A program made the translations under genes and the position numbers. The notes under the pieces were generated by a model. It had not been told where the DNA came from. It made no database searches and worked only from the letters and a program-made list of their open reading frames with translations. A DNA stretch of 64,000 bases from Methylobacteriaceae bacterium (lineage in GTDB: Bacteria > Pseudomonadota > Alphaproteobacteria > Rhizobiales > Beijerinckiaceae), in the NCBI GenBank assembly GCA_020638195.1, contig JACKJC010000002.1, positions 124,001 to 188,000 on the forward strand. The letters run 5' to 3'. This document shows positions 24,669-32,762 of this stretch, piece by piece (within the stretch, counting starts at the first letter, position 1; every line of letters starts with the position of its first letter).

Positions 24669-24729
24669 GCCTGGTCAAAAGAAATTTTGCTAAGGAAACA
24701 TGCTTCTCGCGCATGGGCCTCGGGGGGTG

Positions 24730-25122
24730 CTATCTCAAGATGAAGTAGCACGCGACGACGAACGTTGGCGGGGTCGTCGCGCGTGTGAGCATGTTGTTTA
24801 GGACATTGCTGCGGTAGAGCCAGATGCCGACCGGGGTGCCAATTGCGATTGCGACAAGTTCCAACAGTGCGCGCGCAAACCAATCCCGATAAAGGACGTA
24901 AGGAACTATAAGAAACAGCGAAAAAGCAGACACCATGCCAATTAAGCGCAAACTCGGTTCGCGCCAGATTGCTCGCATGGCATTGAGTTTCTGTTGGTCT
25001 GCGTCTTTCGCATCTCCTCGCGTGAAGCTCGCGCCAGTGCTTTCAAATATGAATGATCTTGCGATCGAGTAGATCAAATAAAATAGCAGATCCGACCGTA
25101 CAGCAGCGACAATCGCGTCCAC
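24730..25122 (-). CDS. Membrane protein of unknown function in AT-richer islet
   Basis: A 130-residue protein with two or three hydrophobic segments (about 10-24, 60-80 and 85-105) and a charged loop between them. Not recognised. The DNA is visibly richer in A and T than its neighbours (runs such as GAAATTTTGC and AAACAGCGAAAAAGC), as is the adjoining toxin-antitoxin pair, so it may have arrived with it. Its start is 12 bases after the stop of the toxin gene, on the same strand. Confidence 0.6.
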   Translation of the reverse strand: MDAIVAAVRSDLLFYLIYSIARSFIFESTGASFTRGDAKDADQQKLNAMRAIWREPSLRLIGMVSAFSLFLIVPYVLYRDWFARALLELVAIAIGTPVGIWLYRSNVLNNMLTRATTPPTFVVACYFILR

Positions 25123-25134
25123 GGCTGTCCTCCG

Positions 25135-25416
25135 TCACAAACTCAACTCGCTATGCGAGCCGAGCCGGATGAGTTGCAGCGTCTCGTCATCCGGCTTTCT
25201 GTAGATAAGCACGATATCAGGGCGAATGTGGCAGTCGCGGCAATCCTTCCACTCGCCGCCCAAGGCATGATCGCGATACTTGTCCGGTAGCGTCTTATCG
25301 GCTTGAAGTAGCGTCAGCACTTCGGTCAATTCCGCATCGAGCGTGTTGCGATGCGGTCCTTTCTTCTCGCGCTTGTAGTCGCGCTTGAAGCGGCCGGTCC
25401 ATTCAATCGTCCGCAT
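25135..25416 (-). CDS. yafQ: Type II toxin, YafQ family (RelE/ParE superfamily mRNA interferase)
   Basis: A 93-residue toxin of the YafQ group, which cuts mRNA on the ribosome. Residues matching the catalytic set of the Escherichia coli enzyme are at the same or nearly the same positions: His50 (YRDH), His63 and Asp67 (CHIRPD) and His88 (GSHSEL). It should therefore be active unless neutralised. Its ATG at 25414-25416 overlaps the end of the antitoxin gene by 14 bases, the usual antitoxin-first order. Confidence 0.9.
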   Translation of the reverse strand: MRTIEWTGRFKRDYKREKKGPHRNTLDAELTEVLTLLQADKTLPDKYRDHALGGEWKDCRDCHIRPDIVLIYRKPDDETLQLIRLGSHSELSL

Positions 25417-25666
25417 CGAGCTTGCCCAGAAGCTCCTTCACCGACTTCGCGCGTTCGAGCTTGCCGGCGCGCGCTTCCCGGATCGCGGCGACTGTCTCCG
25501 CATTCGGCGTGAGCGGATCGAAAGGCAAGGCTTTCTCCGCGACGACGCGCACCAGCATCATGCGCACGGCGTCGGACACGGTGAGGCCGGCCGCGCCGAG
25601 AATGGCTGCGGCCTCTTCCTTGATGTGTTCGTCGATCCGGGCGCGCACGACGGAGTTGGCGGGCAT
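25403..25666 (-). CDS. dinJ: Type II antitoxin, RelB/DinJ family
   Basis: An 87-residue antitoxin with the ribbon-helix-helix N-terminus (VVRARIDEHIKEEAAAIL...LTVSDAVRMMLVRV) and an acidic, charged C-terminal tail that would wrap the toxin. First gene of the pair. AGGAGCCTGCC stands before ATG 25666. The N-terminal strand should bind the palindrome at 25682-25694 to repress the operon. Confidence 0.9.
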   Translation of the reverse strand: MPANSVVRARIDEHIKEEAAAILGAAGLTVSDAVRMMLVRVVAEKALPFDPLTPNAETVAAIREARAGKLERAKSVKELLGKLDADD

Positions 25667-25681
25667 GGCAGGCTCCTGTGG

Positions 25682-25694
25682 GCTACAATGTAGC
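25682..25694. promoter_or_regulatory. Candidate antitoxin operator palindrome
   Basis: GCTACA-A-TGTAGC, perfect six-base arms, centred 22 bases before the antitoxin ATG. DinJ/RelB-type antitoxins bind such short palindromes in their own promoters. Confidence 0.5.
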
Positions 25695-25771
25695 TCATGA
25701 TTAAGAGCGTCACAATGGCGACGACGGTCGGTTCGGCGAAGGGGCGGAGCGCAAGAAAGATTGAGGCGTTT

Positions 25772-25905
25772 CTCCCTCTCCCCGCGTGCAGGGAGAGGGC
25801 AGGTGAGGGGCCCGGGGATTACATGCATCGTTCGTGTGAGTCCCTCGGCCCCTCATCCGGCCTTCGGCCACCTTCTCCCCGCTTGCGGGGAGAAGGGATA
25901 ACGCC
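25772..25905. repeat. Long intergenic palindrome, family C
   Basis: CTCCCTCTCCCCGCGTGCAGGGAGAGG, then AGGTGAGGGGCC and on the far side GGCCCCTCATCCGGCCTTCGG and CACCTTCTCCCCGCTTGCGGGGAGAAGG. Two hairpins with complementary outer parts. This kind of element is widespread in Proteobacteria. It separates the toxin-antitoxin promoter from the end of the acyl-CoA dehydrogenase gene. Confidence 0.8.
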
Positions 25906-27588
25906 CTACCGCACCCGCGCCCTCTCCACGATCGCCTTGCAATCCACGCCCTTCGGCAGAGCGCCGTATTGATGCGCGCCGTGCGACGCCAGACGCGAGG
26001 CGCAGAAGGCTTCCGACACATAGGACGGCGCGTGGCGCACGAGCAGGCTCGCCTGCAGGCCGGTCGCCAGCCGGTCCACCAGATTTCGCGCGCGCAATTC
26101 GAAATCGTCCGTGCGCCGCATGTCTTCGCGCAAGTCGGCGATGTGCGCGTCAAGCGTCGCGTTCATCCCATCGGCCGTCTCTACCTCCGCGAAATAGGCT
26201 TCCAGCGTCTCGGGGCTCTTGCCCATCGCGCGCAGCACGTCGAGGCATTGCACGTTGCCCGAGCCCTCCCAGATCGCGTTGACCGGGCTCTCGCGGAACA
26301 GGCGCGGCATTGGGCCGTCCTCCATCACGCCGGAGCCGCCGATGCATTCCATGGCTTCGTAGGCGACGGATGGCGTGCGCTTGCAGATCCAGTATTTGCC
26401 GATCGCCGTGCCGATGCGGATCAGGTTCGCCTCGTGCGGATCGACGCGATCGTCGAGCGCGCGGGCGATGCGCATGGTGAGCGTCAGCGCCGCCTCGCTT
26501 TCCAGCGCGAGATCGGCGAGCACGTTGGTCATGATCGGCTGGTCGATCAGCAGGCGCCCGAAGGCCGCGCGCTGCGCGCAATGATCGATCGCCTGGCTCA
26601 CTGCCATCCGCATGCCGGCGGAGGAGCCGATCATGCAATCGAAGCGCGTCATCGCCACCATTTCGATGATGGTGGGCACACCGCGCCCTTCCTCGCCGAT
26701 CATCCAGCCGAGCGCGCCGCGCAGCTCCGTCTCGCTCGAAGCGTTAGAGGCATTGCCCATCTTCTTCTTGAGACGCAGCACCTGCAGCGGGTTCTTGGTT
26801 CCATCCGGCTTCCAGCGTGGCACGAGGAAGCAGGACAGGCCGCCAGGCGCCTGCGCCAGCACCAGGAAGGCGTCGCACATCGGCGCGGAGACAAAGAACT
26901 TGTGGCCGACGAGTTCATAGGCCTGGCCGGGGCCCTCCGAGCGGATCGGCAGGGCCCGCGTCGTATTGGCGCGCACGTCGGAGCCGCCCTGCTTTTCGGT
27001 CATCGCCATGCCGATGGTGATCCCGTCCTTCTCGTCGGCGGGCGCGTTGCGCGGGTCGTAGCTGCGCGCGAGAATTTTCGGCAGCCATTCCTTCGCGATC
27101 TCGGGTTGCAGTTTGAGCGCGGGCACGGCGGCGAAAGTCATGGTGATCGGGCAGCCATGGCCGGCCTCGACCTGGCTATGCATGTAGAAACGCGCGGCGC
27201 GTGCGACATGCGCGCCGGGGCGCGGATCGGTCCAGGGCGAGGAATGCAGACCCTCTTCGATCGAGGTCTTCATCAGCTGGTGATAGGACGGATGGAAGCG
27301 CACGAGATCGACGCGGCGGCCATAGCGATCATGCGTGTCATATTCAGGCAGATGCTTGTTTGCCTGCGCGCCGAGGTCGAGATAATCGGCCGTGCCGATG
27401 CGCGCGCCGAAATCTGCGAGGTCGTTTTCCGCCCATTGCGCATTTTCGCGCACGACCGCTTCGGCGAGTGGGCGATCCGAGGAATAGAGATTGGTGTCGA
27501 CGAGTTCGTGCGGCTGATTGATCACCTCGTGCGTGACGGCGCCGTAGTGATCCATGTGGCTCGCGACCTGATGCGCGGCGGTTTCCAT
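25906..27588 (-). CDS. aidB: AidB-type acyl-CoA dehydrogenase family protein
   Basis: A 560-residue flavoprotein with the long form of the acyl-CoA dehydrogenase fold found in AidB. Visible are GMAMTEKQGGSDVRANTTRA (flavin and substrate site), GHKFFVSAPMCDAFLVLAQA, AFGRLLIDQPIM and YEAMECIGGSGVMEDGPMPRLFRESPVNAIWEGSGNVQCLD. The C-terminal extension that binds DNA in Escherichia coli AidB is partly present. AidB is linked to alkylation damage; relatives of this length may simply act on long or branched acyl-CoAs. ATG 27588 has AGGAGCCACGA before it. Confidence 0.85.
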   Translation of the reverse strand: METAAHQVASHMDHYGAVTHEVINQPHELVDTNLYSSDRPLAEAVVRENAQWAENDLADFGARIGTADYLDLGAQANKHLPEYDTHDRYGRRVDLVRFHPSYHQLMKTSIEEGLHSSPWTDPRPGAHVARAARFYMHSQVEAGHGCPITMTFAAVPALKLQPEIAKEWLPKILARSYDPRNAPADEKDGITIGMAMTEKQGGSDVRANTTRALPIRSEGPGQAYELVGHKFFVSAPMCDAFLVLAQAPGGLSCFLVPRWKPDGTKNPLQVLRLKKKMGNASNASSETELRGALGWMIGEEGRGVPTIIEMVAMTRFDCMIGSSAGMRMAVSQAIDHCAQRAAFGRLLIDQPIMTNVLADLALESEAALTLTMRIARALDDRVDPHEANLIRIGTAIGKYWICKRTPSVAYEAMECIGGSGVMEDGPMPRLFRESPVNAIWEGSGNVQCLDVLRAMGKSPETLEAYFAEVETADGMNATLDAHIADLREDMRRTDDFELRARNLVDRLATGLQASLLVRHAPSYVSEAFCASRLASHGAHQYGALPKGVDCKAIVERARVR

Positions 27589-27655
27589 TCGTGGCTCCTG
27601 TTGCTGGCGAGAGAATAGCGCGGGCGGGCGCCCGCCGTCATGCGGCAGCGCAAAT

Positions 27656-27735
27656 GGACCGCGAGCCTTCAGGCTCGCATTTGCTGCCAAGGCGAGCCTG
27701 GAGGCTCGCGGTCCAAAAACCTCGCGGTCCAGCTT
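27656..27735. repeat. Short GC palindromes, family D
   Basis: GGACCGCGAGCCTTCAGGCTCGC, a spacer, GCGAGCCTGGAGGCTCGCGGTCC and a further CTCGCGGTCC. Related units occur at about 21868-21888 and 30588-30612. It occupies the gap between the divergent acyl-CoA dehydrogenase and DTW genes. Confidence 0.75.
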
Positions 27736-27755
27736 CGTGCGGTGTATGCAGGCGC

Positions 27756-28475
27756 ATGAGCGACATCGACGCCCCGGCTGAAACTCCTGTTTGCCCGCAT
27801 TGCGCCAAGCCCCTGACGCTCTGCGTCTGCGAGGCGGTCGGCCCCGTTGAGAACCGCGTGGCGGTTCTAATCCTGCAACACCCGCAGGAGCAGGATCGCC
27901 TCCTCGGTACAGCGCGGCTGGCTGCGCAGCAGCTTTCGAATGCGACGTTCAAGATCGGGCTTTCCTGGCCGAGCCTCGCCAAGGCTTTGGGCGCGCCGGC
28001 GGAACCCGGCGACTGGGCCGTGCTGCATCTGGGTTCGACGAAACCGTCGGACCTGCCGCCGGGGCGCGAGGTCGCCGTGCTCGACAGGAAGGGCGCCGTA
28101 TTGCCGGATCAGGATGCCGCGCTGAAGGGCATTCGCGGAATTGTGGTTTTCGACGGCACATGGGCGCAGGCCAAGACGCTGTGGTGGCGCAACGCCTGGG
28201 TCTTGAAGGCGAAGCGCCTCGCGCTCGCGCCGAAGCGACGTTCGCTCTATGGCGAGCTCCGCCGCGAGCCGCGCCGCGAGAGTCTTTCGACCATCGAGGC
28301 GATAGGGCTCGCGTTAGGCGCGATCGAGGGAAAGCCCGAGATCGACGCAGGGTTGCGCGAGGGGTTCGCGACCATGCTCGCGAAATATCGCGAAGCCGTG
28401 GAAACTGGCGCGATCACGCCGCAGGCGCCGAAGGCCGGCGGAGACCGTCGCCGAAAATGGCGGGGGAAGAAGTAG
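27756..28475 (+). CDS. DTW-domain tRNA-uridine aminocarboxypropyltransferase (Tap-like)
   Basis: A 239-residue protein of the DTW family, which transfers the 3-amino-3-carboxypropyl group of S-adenosylmethionine to uridine in tRNA (acp3U). The N-terminal CPHCAKPLTLCVC gives a zinc site; VLILQHPQEQDRLLGTARLA, FDGTWAQAKTLWWRN (the D-x-T-W motif, here GTW) and STIEAIGLAL are the expected lines. Basic C-terminal tail. ATG 27756 chosen to include the cysteine motif. Stand-alone gene. Confidence 0.88.
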   Translation: MSDIDAPAETPVCPHCAKPLTLCVCEAVGPVENRVAVLILQHPQEQDRLLGTARLAAQQLSNATFKIGLSWPSLAKALGAPAEPGDWAVLHLGSTKPSDLPPGREVAVLDRKGAVLPDQDAALKGIRGIVVFDGTWAQAKTLWWRNAWVLKAKRLALAPKRRSLYGELRREPRRESLSTIEAIGLALGAIEGKPEIDAGLREGFATMLAKYREAVETGAITPQAPKAGGDRRRKWRGKK

Positions 28476-28487
28476 CAATTTTCCGCG

Positions 28488-28568
28488 CCGTCATCGCAAG
28501 GAACGAAGCGACGAAGCAATCCAGAGCTACGATCCGGCTCTGGATCGCTTCGCTGCGCTCGCGATGAC
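28488..28568. repeat. Palindromic intergenic repeat, family B copy 3
   Basis: GCCGTCATCGCAAGGAACGAAGCGACGAAGCAATCCAGAG, a short loop, then CTCTGGATCGCTTCG and CTCGCGATGACGGC. Almost fully self-complementary. It sits between convergent genes (DTW and FkbM) and may terminate both. Confidence 0.85.
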
Positions 28569-28570
28569 GG

Positions 28571-29341
28571 CTAGGCCAACAACACACAATACACATCGCC
28601 GGAATTGGCCTCATGCGGGAGGGCTGCAATCCGCGCGGCGATCTCATCTCGCGAAACCCACGCGCCAGCCAGCTCGTGGCTCTCGCCGAGCGAGACATCG
28701 AAACGATAATTTCCGAGCGCGGCGAGGCGGTCGAGACAGCGATGCGCCACGTCGCGCTGGATGGTGGTGAATTCGAAGGAGAGCGCCGGCAGCCGGCGCG
28801 ACAGGCCCGCGAGCACATCGGCCTCGAAACCCTCGACGTCGATCTTGGCGAAAGCAGGCGCCCCGTGCGCCGCGATCAGCGCATCGAGCTTGGTCATGCG
28901 CACATCGAGCGTCGCATCCCATGTCTGGCCTTCCCAGCCCTGCGCGCCGTCGGCGGCGGCGACGAAGTCCTGCGAAGCCGTCGTGACCGTCGGATTGGCC
29001 GAGTTCACACGCAGGGAAATCGCGCCTTCGCGCGCGCCGCAGGCGGCGTCGACCAGCGTGACGCTCGCGTCGTCGCCGTAGAGCGCTTGCAGCGCGCGGA
29101 AACAGAGCGGTTGCGGCTCGAGCGCGACGACGCGCGCGCCGAGGCGGCGGAAGGCGCCGATGCGGTCGCCGACATGCGCGCCGATGTCGAAGGCGAGATC
29201 GCCCGGCTTCACGAAACGCGCGTAGAGCGCGGCCATGCGGTCTTCATGCGCCGGATCGCCGTAATAGACCGACAGCGAGCGGTCGAGAGTCGCGAAGGCC
29301 GGATCGGCGGCGAGCGCGGCGATTTTTTCCATGCGGGTCAT
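28571..29341 (-). CDS. FkbM-family methyltransferase
   Basis: A 256-residue S-adenosylmethionine-dependent methyltransferase of the FkbM group. The nucleotide-binding line LAFDIGAHVGDRIGAF, the acidic VVALEPQPLC and the family line FAKIDVEGFEADVLAGL are clear. FkbM proteins O-methylate sugars or secondary metabolites; no glycosyl or polyketide genes are near to indicate the target. Starts at ATG 29341 (ATG 29332 also possible). Confidence 0.87.
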   Translation of the reverse strand: MTRMEKIAALAADPAFATLDRSLSVYYGDPAHEDRMAALYARFVKPGDLAFDIGAHVGDRIGAFRRLGARVVALEPQPLCFRALQALYGDDASVTLVDAACGAREGAISLRVNSANPTVTTASQDFVAAADGAQGWEGQTWDATLDVRMTKLDALIAAHGAPAFAKIDVEGFEADVLAGLSRRLPALSFEFTTIQRDVAHRCLDRLAALGNYRFDVSLGESHELAGAWVSRDEIAARIAALPHEANSGDVYCVLLA

Positions 29342-29353
29342 GCGCGCCTCATA

Positions 29354-30562
29354 TCATCCGGACGCCGCCAGCCGGTCCTGCTTTCGCAGCTCCGGAAACA
29401 GCCGCATCCACAGGAGAGCCACCAAAATCGTGCCCACGCCGCCGATCACGCCCGCGGCGACCGCGCCGAAAAGGCCGGCGACCATGCCCGATTCGAATTC
29501 GCCGAGCTGGTTCGACGTGCCGATGAACAGCGAATTGACCGCGCTGACGCGCCCGCGCATCTCGTCGGGCGTGCCGAGCTGCACCAGCGACTGGCGGATG
29601 ACGACGCTGACATTGTCGGCCGCGCCCGTGATCGCCAGCGCGGCCAGCGACAGGATCATGCTGCGCGACAGGGCGAAGACGAGGATGGCGAGGCCGAAGA
29701 CGCAGACGGATACGAACATCGTCCGTCCGACATTGGCGCCGACGATACGACCGATGAAGAACGACATGGCGACCGCGCCGACCGCGGGCGCCGAGCGCAG
29801 CAGGCCGAGGCCGAGCGAGCCGGTTTCGAGAATATCGTGCGCGTAGATCGGCAGCAGGGCCGTGACGCCGCCGAGCAGTACGGCGAAGAGATCGAGCGAA
29901 ATCGCGCCGAGAATGACCGGGCGTCGCCAGATGAAGGACAGGCCCGAGAATACGGAAGCGAGCGTCACCGGCTCCTTCGGTGGCGGCTTGCGGTCGAGCG
30001 GGATGGCGAGAATGGCGATGCAGGTCGCAGCCGACATGAGCGCGGCGAGGCCGAGCGGCGTCGACGCGCCGAATGCGTAGAGCAGGCCGCCGAGGGCAGG
30101 GCCGATGATGGTCGCGGTCTGCATGGCCGAGGAGGCATAGGCGACGGCCTTCGGCAATTCGCTTTCACCGACGACGCCCGGCAGAAGCGCGGACATGCTC
30201 GGATGCTCGAAGGAGCGCGCTGCGCCGAGCACGGCGACGGCCGCGAAGATCGCGGGCGCCCCAAGCCAGTCGCGCGCCGCGCCGATCGCTAGCAGGACGA
30301 GGGTGACGAGATTGACGATCTCGCAGGCCGCCACGATGCGGCGGCGATCGATGCGATCGGCGAGCGGGCCGACGACGAAGGTGAGCGCCACCATCGGCAG
30401 GAATTGCGCGAGGCCGACCAGCCCGAGATTGTAGGCGGACCCTGTGCGCGCATAGACCAGCCAGCCGATCGCCACGCCCGCCATCTGGAAGGACAGCGCG
30501 GTGAAGACGCGCGCGACGAGATAGAGCGCGAAGGCGCGGCGTTCGGTCGATGGCCGGGGCAA
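29354..30562 (-). CDS. MFS exporter, EntS/MacrolideEfflux-like
   Basis: A 402-residue transporter with 12 predicted helices. The loop after helix 2 reads GPLADRIDRRRI, a variant of the major facilitator signature, and the pattern TGAADNVSVVIRQSLVQL with GRVSAVNSLFIGTSNQLGEFESG is typical of the enterobactin/macrolide exporter-like group. Probably a proton-driven exporter; substrate unknown. TTG 30562 gives the natural N-terminus (PRPSTERRAFALYL), but the start is uncertain. It lies just upstream of the FkbM gene (12 bp), so the two may be co-transcribed. Confidence 0.85.
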   Translation of the reverse strand: MPRPSTERRAFALYLVARVFTALSFQMAGVAIGWLVYARTGSAYNLGLVGLAQFLPMVALTFVVGPLADRIDRRRIVAACEIVNLVTLVLLAIGAARDWLGAPAIFAAVAVLGAARSFEHPSMSALLPGVVGESELPKAVAYASSAMQTATIIGPALGGLLYAFGASTPLGLAALMSAATCIAILAIPLDRKPPPKEPVTLASVFSGLSFIWRRPVILGAISLDLFAVLLGGVTALLPIYAHDILETGSLGLGLLRSAPAVGAVAMSFFIGRIVGANVGRTMFVSVCVFGLAILVFALSRSMILSLAALAITGAADNVSVVIRQSLVQLGTPDEMRGRVSAVNSLFIGTSNQLGEFESGMVAGLFGAVAAGVIGGVGTILVALLWMRLFPELRKQDRLAASG

Positions 30563-30613
30563 CGAAGTTCTCTCGAGATGCTGGATCGCGCGTCTGAAGG
30601 CGCGCGGTCCATC

Positions 30614-31786
30614 TTACGCTGTGGCGCGCAGCGCCGCTTCCAGCAGAGATCGATCCGATCCGCGCGGGCCCAGAATGGAAACGCCGAGCGGCGCCCCGTC
30701 GACCTTGCCGGCGGGCAGGACGAGCTGCGGCAGGCCGGCGAGGCCGGCCGGACAGAGGAAGGCCATGGCGGCGTCCCGATAGGCCTCGAACTCGGCGGCC
30801 GACGAATCGAGGCGCGGCGCGGGGCCGTGCAGCACGGGCGCGATCATCAGGCCGTCATCGCCATACAGACTCAGCAGATGTTCGCTGAAGCTCGATCGAG
30901 CGGCGCGGGCCCTCGCCACGTCGGCGTCGGTCACCTTCTTCGCGGCGACGAAGCGCTGGGCGATCGAGGGGTGCAGCACGGGTTTGCGGCTCTCGACCCA
31001 GGGCGCATGCAGCGTCCCGGCCTCGTGCAGCTGCAGGATGCGGAAGGCGTCGTAGGGCTCGGCGACGGGGCGGTCGTAGACGTCGACCGGCGTCGCCTTG
31101 CCGAGAGCGGCCTGCAGTTTTTCCACTGCCGGCATGATGGCGTCGAGCGCGGCGGCGGGCAGGCGCGCGAACAGGTCGCGCGCGATCATCACGCGGCTCG
31201 CCTTCGCGGCCGCCGGCGGCAGCAGCACGTCGCTGACAGCGCCCAGCGTCGCCGCATCGCGCGCGAAAAAACCGCAGGTGTCGAAGGAAGGCGCGAGCGG
31301 CATGCAGCGGGCGAGCGATATGGCGCCATGCGTCGGGCGGAGGCCGTAGAGACCGCAGAAGCTCGCCGGCGCCCGCACCGAGCCGCCAGTGTCCGAGCCC
31401 AGGGCGACGTCGCAGAGCCTGGACGCGACCGCGCTCGCGGAACCCGAGGACGAGCCGCCCGGCACACGATCGGGCGCGGCGGGATTGAGCGGCGTGCCGA
31501 AATGCGCATTCGTGCCGTAGAGCGACCAGGCAAGTTCTTCGGTATGCGTCTTGCCGACGAATTGCGCGCCGGCGGCGAGCAGCGCGGCGGCGGCGGGCGT
31601 ATGCTCCGTCGCGACAGGGCTTTCGGCGAGTTTCACGGGATTGCCGCAGGCGGTGCGGTAGCCCGCCACGTCGAATATGTCCTTCACGCCGAACGTCAGG
31701 CTCTGGAGCGGGCCATGCGCGGCGCCCGGCACAGCGACCGCAGGATAGGGCATGAAGGCGTGCGGCGGGTCATTGGCGAGCAGCAT
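30614..31786 (-). CDS. Amidase-signature family hydrolase
   Basis: A 390-residue enzyme with the Ser-cisSer-Lys triad: Lys35 (GVKDIFD), Ser112 (GGSSSGSA) and nucleophile Ser136 (GSDTGGSVR). The 24-residue spacing of the serines is normal. It hydrolyses amides, possibly glutamine-like or aryl amides. The C-terminus is compact. Last residues are close to a short family D repeat (about 30588-30612). Substrate cannot be inferred from neighbours. Confidence 0.9.
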   Translation of the reverse strand: MLLANDPPHAFMPYPAVAVPGAAHGPLQSLTFGVKDIFDVAGYRTACGNPVKLAESPVATEHTPAAAALLAAGAQFVGKTHTEELAWSLYGTNAHFGTPLNPAAPDRVPGGSSSGSASAVASRLCDVALGSDTGGSVRAPASFCGLYGLRPTHGAISLARCMPLAPSFDTCGFFARDAATLGAVSDVLLPPAAAKASRVMIARDLFARLPAAALDAIMPAVEKLQAALGKATPVDVYDRPVAEPYDAFRILQLHEAGTLHAPWVESRKPVLHPSIAQRFVAAKKVTDADVARARAARSSFSEHLLSLYGDDGLMIAPVLHGPAPRLDSSAAEFEAYRDAAMAFLCPAGLAGLPQLVLPAGKVDGAPLGVSILGPRGSDRSLLEAALRATA

Positions 31787-31944
31787 GGGGCGTTTCCGTT
31801 CGTTCCGTCCTCATACACTAGCACCGCGGGCCTGGATGTGCAGTCAGCGGCGCGGCCGTGTCGGCATGCGAGGATCACGGCGCGCCCGCAAGCCGCAGGT
31901 GCGTCTCCGTGTCGCTGCGGTTGGGCGTCGTCGCGAGCCCAAAC

Positions 31945-31958
31945 TTGACCTGACGCAA
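31945..31958 (+). promoter_or_regulatory. Degenerate FNR-like site before the Crp/Fnr gene
   Basis: TTGACCTGACGCAA: left half is perfect, right half has CGCAA for GTCAA. If used as a -41.5 activator site, transcription would begin near 31992, which agrees with the start codon chosen at 32037. Candidate autoregulation only. Confidence 0.35.
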
Positions 31959-32036
31959 GACTTTCGCGCGGTCCCCCACTCTATGAACGCGCGGTTGTTT
32001 CTGACGTGGCCGGGCGCCGCGGTTCGGGATCATGGA

Positions 32037-32762
32037 ATGGCATTGGTCGAAACCGTGGAGATGCGGGGCTGCGCCGAGCGCCAGGCGGCGCGCTGCGGCG
32101 TCTGCACGGACCTGTTCGGCTCGCTGAGCGTGGGGGAACGCGGCGAGCTCGACCGCATGCGTCGGCAATCGTCCTTTGCGCCGAAGGAGCTCGTTTTCGC
32201 TCAAGGCGATGCTGCGACGCGCGTTTTCAGCCTGTCGAAGGGCGTCGTGCGCATATACAAGCTCCTGCCGGACGGGCGGCGCCAGGTGGTGGGGTTCGCG
32301 CTGGCGGGCGACATGCTGGGCCTGACCCTGAGCGAAACACATGCGCTGACGTCGGAAGCAATCGAGCCGACAGTCGCCTGCTCATTTCCGCGTGCCGCCT
32401 TCCGGCGGCTCGTCGACGGCAATCTCGCAGCCTTGCGCCGCATGAACCAGCTGGTCAGCCAGGATCTGGCGACGGCGCATGATCGCATGATGATGCTCGG
32501 CCGCTATTCGGCGGAGGAGAAGATGGCGGCCTTCCTGCTATCCTGGCGCGCGCGGCGGCGCGGACGCGACAGCGGCGGGAAGATGGTCGCGCTGCCGATG
32601 AGCCGTCGCGACATCGCAGACTATCTGGGGCTGACAATCGAAACCGTCAGCAGAACCTTCACCCGACTCGAGCGCGCCGAAGTCATCGAGATCGTCGCCG
32701 GCGGCGTTCGCATCGCCGACGAGAAGCGCGCGCTGCAGCTGGCGTCGGCTTCGCCCGTCTAG
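32037..32762 (+). CDS. Crp/Fnr-family regulator with four cysteines (FNR/FixK-type)
   Basis: A 241-residue regulator with a cyclic-nucleotide-like sensor fold, a long dimer helix (DLATAHDRMMMLGRYSAEEKMAAFLL) and a winged helix. The recognition helix reads IETVSRTF; the E-x-x-S-R set is what FNR and FixK use to bind TTGA-N6-TCAA. Cysteines at 12, 20 and 23, plus Cys115 in the place of FNR's central cysteine, could hold a [4Fe-4S] oxygen sensor, though the spacing (C-x7-C-x2-C) is the reverse of E. coli FNR. Convergent with ccmF with no intergenic base. Likely controller of the respiratory genes in this window (inference). Confidence 0.87.
   Translation: MALVETVEMRGCAERQAARCGVCTDLFGSLSVGERGELDRMRRQSSFAPKELVFAQGDAATRVFSLSKGVVRIYKLLPDGRRQVVGFALAGDMLGLTLSETHALTSEAIEPTVACSFPRAAFRRLVDGNLAALRRMNQLVSQDLATAHDRMMMLGRYSAEEKMAAFLLSWRARRRGRDSGGKMVALPMSRRDIADYLGLTIETVSRTFTRLERAEVIEIVAGGVRIADEKRALQLASASPV

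Noticed and set aside
25772..25905. Possible CRISPR or tandem array
   Set aside because: It is two hairpins, not regularly spaced direct repeats with unique spacers.
31752..32036. Longer N-terminus for the Crp/Fnr regulator
   Set aside because: It would overlap the amidase start and the candidate box, and lacks a ribosome site; FNR proteins are about 240 residues.
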